In this document: one piece after another, positions 57,552-64,000 of the stretch
Position numbering within the stretch: position 1 is the stretch's first letter
Layout: the number at the start of each line of letters is the position of its first letter
From: Streptococcus panodentis
GTDB taxonomy: Bacteria > Bacillota > Bacilli > Lactobacillales > Streptococcaceae
NCBI RefSeq assembly: GCF_017884005.1
Contig: NZ_QFAY01000002.1
Location: 1-64,000, forward strand
Length of the DNA: 64,000 nt
Direction of reading: 5' to 3'
Notes under the pieces: model-generated
Told to the model about the DNA's origin: nothing
The model's database searches: none
The model's input: the letters and a program-made list of their open reading frames with translations, nothing else
Made by a program: the position numbers and the translations under genes

Positions 57552-58437
57552 TCACCGACCTTTCTGAGATAGTATTTCCATTGGTCGTAGGCTTGTTAAT
57601 GACCTGACCATTAAAGTAAAGGGTAGAAGATCCGCCGCCATCCAGATTGTAGGCAGTGGTTGCGCCGTAGGATTTCATGACTTCGGCCAGCTGATAGAGC
57701 GACAGGCCCTCGCTTTCAGAGGTCCGGCCGTCGGATACCACGATGATATAATGGTTTTCATCAATGATGCCGATAGCTGTCCGCGGATTCGAAGACATGG
57801 ACTGGCCGACTTCGGAATTGGTAGAGACGGTGATTTCCCCGTTTTCTACCAGAGATGGGCCGAAGGCCAGAAGGTTGACCACCCCGTCTGCGACCAGCTG
57901 GTCGGCAGAGGTTTCATTTTCATAGACGATTTTAAAGGAGCCGTCTTTGTAAATGGCCAGGTCTCCATTGCTGGCATCCTCTCGGACAGTATCCCGGTAG
58001 ACCACGCCGTTGCGGATGACATAGCCGGTGGAGTTGGCCCCGTAGTAGTCTCCGTTAACAGCCAGAATGGCGTTGTTGTTGGCTGCTGTTTCAGAAGTCT
58101 TGGCCGTGACATTGGTCCCATAGGTGTTTTGGGCGAAGGCCGTTTTCAGATATTCTGAAGAGCTGACCGTTACGTCGGCAATGTAGACCTGCGTGTTGCT
58201 GACAGTTTTCTCTGTGATGGAAACGGAGATATTGTCATCCTGATAGCTGCTATCGGTCGTCGTCGCTGTCTCGGCGGCCTTGCTGGCTGCTTCTGTATTG
58301 GAAGCTGATGCCGTGGTAGAAACCGTTGAAATGGTCTCAGCGATGACAAAGGTCTTGAGCATGGAGTAGCTGAAAGAGCCGGTCAGCAGCAGCCCCAGAA
58401 TCGAGGCGTAGACATAGCGTTTTTTTAGGAATTTCAT
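57526..58437 (-). CDS. Secreted phosphodiester glycosidase family (NAGPA/DUF2233) protein
   Basis: 303 aa. N-terminal TM or signal (YVYASILGLLLTGSFSYSM), a Ser/Thr-rich linker, then the NAGPA-like domain: ILAVNGDYYGANSTGYVIRN, FGPSLVENGE, PRTAIGIIDENHYIIVVSDG and YNLDGGGSSTLYFNG. Bacterial members act on extracellular glycans or wall polymers. Overlaps the GT2 gene by 4 bp. Confidence 0.9.
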   Translation of the reverse strand: MKFLKKRYVYASILGLLLTGSFSYSMLKTFVIAETISTVSTTASASNTEAASKAAETATTTDSSYQDDNISVSITEKTVSNTQVYIADVTVSSSEYLKTAFAQNTYGTNVTAKTSETAANNNAILAVNGDYYGANSTGYVIRNGVVYRDTVREDASNGDLAIYKDGSFKIVYENETSADQLVADGVVNLLAFGPSLVENGEITVSTNSEVGQSMSSNPRTAIGIIDENHYIIVVSDGRTSESEGLSLYQLAEVMKSYGATTAYNLDGGGSSTLYFNGQVINKPTTNGNTISERSVSDIVYIGY

Positions 58438-59477
58438 GATGCGGTATGTGTCCTTTCTTTGAAAATAAACTTTTTTTGCACCAGCCAGGAAAGGGCAAAG
58501 AGCAGCATCCCCACGATGATTTTCACAAGGAGGAGATTGAGGCCGAAGACGGCGTAAAAGAGCCGAATCAGGAGGGTGTCAAGGATAAAGAGCCCCAGAG
58601 CTAGGCTGAAATAGCCGGTGCCGGTTTTGAGGATGCTGTCTTGGTTTTTAAAGACCAGCTTTTTGTTAGTTGAATAGTTGAAAATGGAGCTGGTGACGCG
58701 GGCAATGCCGTTGGCCAGCAGAATCCTCAGGCTAATGGGCACGGCTGCCAAGAAGAGCAGTGCCAGAGCATAGACGATGTAGTCTACGACAAAGCTGCTG
58801 AGAGAAGTCAGCGCGAATTTGAAGATATTTTTGTAAATCATGAGTCCATCCCGAACGGGTCTAAAGTGCGAGCCCTCATTGTCATTGATATAAACCGTCT
58901 TAATGGGCACTTCCAAAATCGGGTATTCCTTGGAAGCTTCAAGGAGCATGTTCATCTCATATTCATAACGCTGACCTTCTACCTGCATCATGAAGGGAAT
59001 CATATTGGTCGTAAAGGCCCGCAGCCCAGTCTGGGTATCTGAAACGGCGACCCCTGTCTGAAGCTTAAAGAGAGTGCGGGTCAGGCTGTTGCCGAAGCGG
59101 CTGCGCAGGGGCACCTTGCCCGTAAAGGCGCGTGCCCCCAGCACCAGCTGATTGGGATTTTCAGCGGCCTTGGCTGCTACGCGGAAAATATCCCAGACCT
59201 TGTGCTGGCCGTCTGCATCGGCTGTCACGACCGTACCGTAGACTTTCAGAGCTTCAATGAAGGTGAAGGCCGTTTTTAAAGCCTGCCCCTTGCCTTGATT
59301 GGTCTTGTGATGCAGCACCGTTGCATAGTGTTCAGCCTCTTTGAAAATATGATCGCACTTGGCAGAACTGCCGTCATTGATGACAATCACATGAAAATGA
59401 TGCTTATTTTTAACTTTTCTGATTAAACGAAGCAGATTGTGATCCGGTTCGTAAGCAGGAATGACTAAGTAGTCCAT
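58434..59477 (-). CDS. GT2 glycosyltransferase fused to a GtrA-like membrane domain
   Basis: 347 aa. The N-terminal GT-A domain (LVIPAYEPDHNLLRLIRKV, VINDGSSAKCDH, VTADADGQHKVWDI, DTQTGLRAF) resembles polyprenyl-phosphate glycosyltransferases (DPM1/GtrB). After about residue 225 a GtrA-like four-TM region follows. Such fusions make and flip lipid-linked sugars for surface glycosylation. First gene of the three-gene operon; AGAGG SD. Confidence 0.92.
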   Translation of the reverse strand: MDYLVIPAYEPDHNLLRLIRKVKNKHHFHVIVINDGSSAKCDHIFKEAEHYATVLHHKTNQGKGQALKTAFTFIEALKVYGTVVTADADGQHKVWDIFRVAAKAAENPNQLVLGARAFTGKVPLRSRFGNSLTRTLFKLQTGVAVSDTQTGLRAFTTNMIPFMMQVEGQRYEYEMNMLLEASKEYPILEVPIKTVYINDNEGSHFRPVRDGLMIYKNIFKFALTSLSSFVVDYIVYALALLFLAAVPISLRILLANGIARVTSSIFNYSTNKKLVFKNQDSILKTGTGYFSLALGLFILDTLLIRLFYAVFGLNLLLVKIIVGMLLFALSWLVQKKFIFKERTHTAS

Positions 59478-59500
59478 ATCAGTACCTCTTTCTCAGATAT

Positions 59501-59519
59501 TCTGTAGACAGTATACAGA
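59501..59519. promoter_or_regulatory. Dyad over the -10 box of the surface-glycan operon
   Basis: TCTGTA-N7-TACAGA. The minus-strand -10 box TATACT is inside it, so a repressor bound there would block transcription. No known operator assigned. Confidence 0.4.
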
Positions 59520-59757
59520 CCTCGGCTTAAAGCTAGCTGATATAAGTTAGGTTTAAGAAAATGTTAATAGTTTTTTAAGGAAAGAGCGGCGGCAGGATGG
59601 GCTGAAAAGGTTGAAACAGAAGAGATGGAGGAGGTTTTGGGCAGACTGAGTGCCAAGCACAGGCGGCTTAAAATAGTCTTAAAAAATAGCAAAATAAAAA
59701 TGAAATTAGCCTAACTTTTTATTAAAAAACTATAACTTTGTACCAAATATATTATAA

Positions 59758-60399
59758 TCTTCGGAAATAAAGGTAGAAAATAATGTTTTAAGTAATCTTG
59801 CAGCTAGCGCAGAAGGCCGAAGAGCTTCCAAATTTTATGCTCATATCGGCAATGAAAAGCGGATTGATATAAATCGTGTTAATCTATGGCATCGTTTAGC
59901 AAATGCAGGAATAGAGCCGGCTGATAGAGCCAAGTTAACCCAGTGGTATCAACTGCCAGAAGCTGAGCATTATCTATCAAATAAAAAAGTTTACGATAAT
60001 CCAGATTACACTAATCAGTTAACAGGCGGCACCATTTATCCAGGAACTTCCGAAAGTGCTTTGGGCAAGGTTGATGGAAGTATACATAAAGATGGATTTT
60101 TGAATGGTGAATACAAAGAATCAGTTATATTGCCAGGAACCAGAATAAATAGGATTGGTTCTAATCCAACAGGAAGGGATTTCTCTCCTGCAGGAGCAAC
60201 ATTTGGTGAAAAGGCTTTGCCTCCTTTTATGAAACTACAACCGACTTCAGATTATATTGCACTAAAGAAAATACCAATCAAAGAAGGATTGGTTGCGCCT
60301 TGGTTTGATGAACCTGGTATGGGGATTCAATTAATGACAGATTTACCAATTGCTGAATTAGAAAAAGGCGGCTACTTACGTAAAATAAAAAGGGAATGA
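59758..60399 (+). pseudogene. Orphan C-terminal toxin fragment with TNT-like (NAD+ glycohydrolase) domain
   Basis: An open frame of 213 codons without an ATG at its front. Its final 110 residues follow the TNT-domain order: GTRINRIGSNPTGRDFSPAG, then KALPPFMKLQPTSDYIALKK, GLVAPWFDEPGMGIQLMTDL and a C-terminal LEKGGYLRKI. TNT domains hydrolyse NAD+ and occur at the C-termini of polymorphic and LXG-type toxins. The upstream part (VNLWHRLANAGIEPADRAKL) has no secretion domain. The fragment is flanked by a decayed small gene; I interpret it as a displaced or remnant toxin tip. A TTG at 60061 is the nearest in-frame alternative start. Confidence 0.7.
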
Positions 60400-60403
60400 T
60401 GTT

Positions 60404-60690
60404 TTGTTAACAGTATTAAGAAATAAAATTGAAGACCTAATTTCCGAAATTGGAAATATATAATTAGAAGAATTTGGAATCTATTTTTCAAACAAACCGC
60501 CCTACTTTCCAGAAGGAACCAATATAATAGAAAATAGAAATGAAAAATAGAATCTATTTTTACAGAAAGAGGTAAAATGACATCAGAGATTTCTAATCTA
60601 ACTGATGACGAAGCGGCTTATCAAATTTTAAAAATTATCATTGAGATTGTTTCTTCACAAGCGATTGATGAAAAAATGCGGATGCAATAG
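60404..60690 (+). pseudogene. Decayed gene after the toxin tip, possible immunity gene
   Basis: From TTG 60404 one frame reads LTVLRNKIEDLISEIGNI, stop, LEEFGIYFSNKPPYFPEGTN, then another stop. After a frameshift it continues in another frame at ATG 60577 (MTSEISNLTDDEAAYQILKI) to a stop at 60690. The residue pattern is coding-like with at least two stops and one shift. Position just after a toxin C-terminus is that of an immunity gene. The rest of 60691-60880 has only short fragments. Confidence 0.6.
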
Positions 60691-60880
60691 AAAGATGAAT
60701 CGAAAGAAACGAATTTGATAAAGTTAGTCGATTAGTTGGGGAGACACAGGAGAAGAGGTGCAGATAGGGAAAGGAGCTGCTGCAAAAAATTAATCCTCTT
60801 TATGCCTCATGGTATGAAAGCGAGCATTATAAATAAATCTCAGCATAACCATATATCTAATCAGACAGCCATTCAGATTA

Positions 60881-60907
60881 AAAAAACGACCCTCGCGGTC
60901 GTTTTTT
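60881..60907. terminator. Bidirectional terminator before prsW
   Basis: AAAAAACGACC / GGTCGTTTTTT 11-bp stem with loop ctcgc. Confidence 0.88.
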
Positions 60908-61730
60908 AGTGTTCCCCTTCCCATTCGTCCCGCTCCATCTTACGAATTGTCCGGCAGGCTTGGTAAAAGAGGTAGACAGCCAGAGCGGTCATGGCAGGTG
61001 TGATGATGGGGATATCCGTTTCGATAGCGGTCAGCGGAGAGTTCCAGAGGAAGTGGAGGACGAAGGCCGCTAGGAAGTAGAAGAGACCAGCTCGGAAGTA
61101 GGTTTTCTGGGTCTTGGCATAGCGCAGCATGAGGGCCAGGCCCAGAGCAGTCAGGCCGGTGTAGAGCCAGTGAGAGGCGATGCCGCCAGTGATGCGGCCC
61201 AGAATACCCGATATGGTATAGGAAAAACCTTGGGGCAGATCGGAGAGGATATAGGAGAAGTCCTCGCTGATCTGAAAGCCCATGCCTGCTGTGATACCGA
61301 CAAGCAGGATGGATTTGAACTGCTTGACCGGCGCCAGATAGAGGGCGAAGCCCACTGCTAGCAGCTTGAGCGGTTCTTCGACCAGCGGAGCCGCAAGTGC
61401 ATTTTCCAGGTCGCTGATCAGAGTGTTGGGGAAGTTTGCGCTGACCCACTCATGGATATAGGTATTGGCCAAGCCAGAGGTCCAGCCAGCGATAAAGAGC
61501 CCGCCCAGCAGGGCAATCGCCAGACTCTGCGGCGGTGTCTGCCATTTCCTGCCCAGATAGCGGATGGTCAAGAGAGCCGGGATGATATAGAGCAGGGCCA
61601 AAAGAGCGGCCAGACCGACGATGCCGTAGGAAGTCCCGGACATGCTGCCGTAAGTATAGGCCTGCGTTTCATAGTCTAGGCCGACAGCGGCCAGAACGAG
61701 AAAGAGTAAAAGGATAATCTGTTTCTTCAT
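60906..61730 (-). CDS. PrsW-family intramembrane protease
   Basis: 274 aa, about eight TM segments. Family motifs: EEPLKLLAVGFALY with the paired glutamates, MGFQISEDFSYIL, ASHWLYTGLTALG and FVLHFLWN with a conserved His. PrsW in Bacillus cleaves the anti-sigma factor RsiW; streptococci lack that system, so the target here is unknown. Convergent with the toxin fragment. Confidence 0.9.
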   Translation of the reverse strand: MKKQIILLLFLVLAAVGLDYETQAYTYGSMSGTSYGIVGLAALLALLYIIPALLTIRYLGRKWQTPPQSLAIALLGGLFIAGWTSGLANTYIHEWVSANFPNTLISDLENALAAPLVEEPLKLLAVGFALYLAPVKQFKSILLVGITAGMGFQISEDFSYILSDLPQGFSYTISGILGRITGGIASHWLYTGLTALGLALMLRYAKTQKTYFRAGLFYFLAAFVLHFLWNSPLTAIETDIPIITPAMTALAVYLFYQACRTIRKMERDEWEGEH

Positions 61731-61829
61731 AAATCACTTTCTAAAATTTATTTTTATCTTAGTATAGCAGAAAAAGCCTAAAAGAAGCTAATCTGGGGAC
61801 CGGAATGTTGGGGTAGTCAAATATTTTAC

Positions 61830-61858
61830 TTGCTAAAATGTCTTTTTTTGTTTATATT
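61830..61858 (+). promoter_or_regulatory. Promoter of the BTAD-regulator gene
   Basis: TTGCTA (61830-61835), 17-bp spacer, TATATT (61853-61858). Confidence 0.65.
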
Positions 61859-61888
61859 AGTTTTATAAGCTTTCTTGGAGGCGTTTGC

Positions 61889-64000
61889 ATGACGAAGAAC
61901 CTGCTCACATTAAAATTATTGGGAAGTCCCAGTGTCTTTCTCAATCAGGAAGAAATTTTTTTCCCCTTTGCCAAAATCAATGCTCTGCTCTACTATCTGC
62001 ATATCAAAGGGACGGTCAATCGGGAGGAAATCGCCGGAATCCTTTGGGAAAATAAGGACAACCAGACGGCGAAAAAGAACCTGCGCAATACCATCTATCA
62101 GGCCAATAAGCTGCTGGGTGGGGACTGGATTATTGCGCCCAATCGGACGGTGCTCTCCCTTAATCCCAAGTTTTCTCTGGAGAGCGACGCGGCCTTATTT
62201 TCTCAGCAGCCGGCGGAGCATCTGTCGCTTTATGGAGGAGATTTTCTGCAGGGCTTTTATCTCAAGGACAGCGAAGCTTTTGATTTCTGGGTGTCCAAGA
62301 TGCGGACGGAGTTTGAGCAGCTCTATATCAAGGCCTGCTATCAAAGACTGGAGGAGGAGAAGGACCGGCTGGATCTGGAAGAGGCCGAAAGCAATCTGCA
62401 CCGCCTCATCCGTATCGATGAATTTGACGAAAAAAACTACCAGCTGCTGATGAAGCTCTATCAGGACAACAACCGGCCGGGCAAGGTCATCGAGACTTAC
62501 TATAAGCTGGTCAATCTCTTGGACAAGGAGCTGGGCATCAGTCCCAATGAGCATATCCAGCAGATTTACCATGAAGTAGTAGCCAAGGACCGCAATGAGC
62601 GCAAGACCAAGCAGTTTCTGCGCAATACCGACCATTTCTTTGGCCGGGTGGATGAGATCAAGCGGCTGGAATCGTATTTTTCTAAGATTTTGGAGGGGCA
62701 GGAGGCGCGTGCTCTGGTGCTGGTCGGCGGGACCGGTATCGGCAAGCGGACGGTGACCCGGCAGGTGCTGGCCAATCAGACCAAGTATTTTCAGATTGTC
62801 ATGGCAGAGTGTTTCAGGGAGGAAATGACGGCAGAACTGCAGCCCTGGCGCGGTCTCTTGGACGGTCTGGGAGACCTGGTCATTCAGCACCAGATCCTTT
62901 CTATCAGCCAGTGGCAGGTCATTTTGGAAACCTATTTTCCCATCTTAGAAGAGCAGCTTGCGGGTGAGGCTATTGACAGCAGCCGGCTGGCCCAGTTTGT
63001 GGTGGATATTCTGCAGAAGATTTCCAAGAAAAAGGCCCTGGTTGTGCTGATAGAGGACTGTCATTGGCTGGACAGTGCCAGTGTGGCGGTTTTGGAGCAG
63101 GTCATCAATCATCTGAGTGACTATCCGGTAGCCTTTGTTCTGACCAAGCATTTGAATACTCCTCCTTACTTGGAGCATTTTCTCAATCATCTGCTGGTTC
63201 GCGGCAAGCTGGACTTTATCGACCTGCAGCCTCTGAGTCAGACAGAGAGTGCAGCGTATCTGCAGGCCCAGCTTGGGACGCTGACCGTTTCTGAGCAGGA
63301 GGCAGACCAGATCTATCAGATTAGTCAGGGGATTCCTTTCTTTCTGTCCGAGTATGCTCAGGAGCTGCTTGACGGAGAGAAGTTTCACCCTCTGACCCCA
63401 GCGATTAAGGCCAAGCTGTCCTTGAAAATGGATCAGATCAGCAGCCGGGAGGAGGAGCTGCTCCATTATCTGGCCTGCTTCAGAGGGTCTGCAGCCCTGT
63501 CAGTCCTGACCAAGCTCATGGCCCTGCCCTTGGAGGAAATGGTGGAAATTACGGAGGAGCTGGAGCAGAAGCACCTTTTGCGGGAGGACTATGACGGGGA
63601 GGAGCTGGTCCTGCAGTTCAGCCAGCAAATTTTGCAGCTCTATGCTTATGATCGGCTGTCTCTGGCCAAAAGGCGCATCCTGCACAACCAAATCGCTCAG
63701 GGCATGGAAGCCCTGCTGGAGGGCTCGCTTTACCATGCCCAGCTCTTTCGTGAAATTGCCTATCATTATAAAATGTCCAAGCAGGCTATCAAGTCGCTGG
63801 AATATGAGCTCCATTATCTGGATGCGACCCTGCAGTTCCATCATGAGCTTTTTCCGATTTATTCACGGGAATTCGGCTTTATTGAAAAGATGGACGATGC
63901 CAATCAGTCGGCGGTCTTGGAGCAGTTTGACCGCATCCGCCGGAGGATTGGAGACTTGGAGGGCAAACACCAGCAGCACCGGGATTTTCAGCTGCTGGTC
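61889..64000 (+). CDS. Large transcriptional regulator with BTAD and AAA-type ATPase, 3' end outside window
   Basis: 704 codons are visible and the frame is open at the edge. ATG 61889 follows GGAGG. Residues 1-95 resemble an OmpR-type DNA-binding head (LLTLKLLGSPSVFLNQEEIF, then ALLYYLHIKGTVNREEIAGI). Residues about 100-235 are a bacterial transcriptional activation domain (BTAD, TPR-like: LDLEEAESNLHRLIRIDEFD, ELGISPNEHIQQIY). A P-loop ATPase follows, with Walker A VLVGGTGIGKRT and Walker B VVLIEDCHWLD. SARP/MalT-like STAND regulators have this layout. Targets unknown. Confidence 0.88.
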   Translation, partial: MTKNLLTLKLLGSPSVFLNQEEIFFPFAKINALLYYLHIKGTVNREEIAGILWENKDNQTAKKNLRNTIYQANKLLGGDWIIAPNRTVLSLNPKFSLESDAALFSQQPAEHLSLYGGDFLQGFYLKDSEAFDFWVSKMRTEFEQLYIKACYQRLEEEKDRLDLEEAESNLHRLIRIDEFDEKNYQLLMKLYQDNNRPGKVIETYYKLVNLLDKELGISPNEHIQQIYHEVVAKDRNERKTKQFLRNTDHFFGRVDEIKRLESYFSKILEGQEARALVLVGGTGIGKRTVTRQVLANQTKYFQIVMAECFREEMTAELQPWRGLLDGLGDLVIQHQILSISQWQVILETYFPILEEQLAGEAIDSSRLAQFVVDILQKISKKKALVVLIEDCHWLDSASVAVLEQVINHLSDYPVAFVLTKHLNTPPYLEHFLNHLLVRGKLDFIDLQPLSQTESAAYLQAQLGTLTVSEQEADQIYQISQGIPFFLSEYAQELLDGEKFHPLTPAIKAKLSLKMDQISSREEELLHYLACFRGSAALSVLTKLMALPLEEMVEITEELEQKHLLREDYDGEELVLQFSQQILQLYAYDRLSLAKRRILHNQIAQGMEALLEGSLYHAQLFREIAYHYKMSKQAIKSLEYELHYLDATLQFHHELFPIYSREFGFIEKMDDANQSAVLEQFDRIRRRIGDLEGKHQQHRDFQLLV

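Noticed and set aside
59667..59683. CiaR-like site (CTTAAA-N5-CTTAAA, the complement of TTTAAG-N5-TTTAAG)
   Set aside because: The repeat matches, but no -10 box lies at the usual distance on the minus strand and no gene starts nearby, so chance is likely in this A/T-rich stretch.

Overview
The window is from a Streptococcus chromosome, most likely an oral species of the sanguinis/mitis type. The signs are BOX-like intergenic elements, an Rgg regulator, a BusR-type regulator with a BusA/OpuA betaine transporter, fused PabBC, phosphoketolase, several 6-phospho-beta-glucosidases, and short strong-SD genes with TATAAT promoters. No rRNA or tRNA gene was seen. Species assignment is inference.

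Layout. 1-6.0 kb: an orphan PTS EIIA domain, a CapA-like protein with a stop codon near its 5' end, a DUF554 membrane protein, and an AraC regulator divergent from a GH1 6-phospho-beta-glucosidase with a VOC protein. 6.2-10.9 kb: two paralogous transglutaminase-like lipoproteins with duplicated promoter regions; a fragment resembling the 3' end of the betaine transporter gene lies between them. 10.9-15.4 kb: an intergenic repeat cluster, then busAB, busAA and busR with a BusR-type bipartite operator. 15.6-18.8 kb: a membrane MutS-like ATPase, a HAD phosphatase and an SGNH hydrolase. 18.9-20.1 kb: an Rgg regulator facing two unlisted small hydrophobic peptide genes. 20.3-25.8 kb: a MarR regulator, an orphan solute-binding lipoprotein and a polar amino-acid ABC operon. 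26.0-27.5 kb: a second GH1 gene.

27.5-40.5 kb is the most interesting part. A two-component system with a one-TM kinase is divergent from a 19-aa peptide gene. Four promoters spread over 13 kb share one 55-bp element made of four 11-bp-phased TTTAGAA-type repeats ending at a -10 box. They drive that peptide, a second homologous 19-aa peptide ahead of a serine hydrolase and a CPBP protease, and two LanFEG-like ABC exporters. Two further CPBP proteases, a Fic protein and an XRE regulator lie in the same block. I interpret it as a peptide-sensing and antimicrobial-peptide immunity regulon.

40.6-50.3 kb: pabBC, a DUF2316 protein with an apparent AUA start, an AI-2E-type permease, a small locus resembling type VII secretion accessory genes with a frameshifted paralog, and metE-metF under a MET-box. 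50.9-57.0 kb: phosphoketolase, then a GH1/HAD/histidine-phosphatase/histidine-phosphatase operon. 57.1-59.5 kb: a GT2-GtrA, phosphodiester glycosidase and membrane protein operon. 59.8-60.7 kb: an orphan TNT-type toxin C-terminus with a decayed possible immunity gene. 60.9-64 kb: a PrsW protease and the start of a large BTAD/ATPase regulator cut by the window edge.
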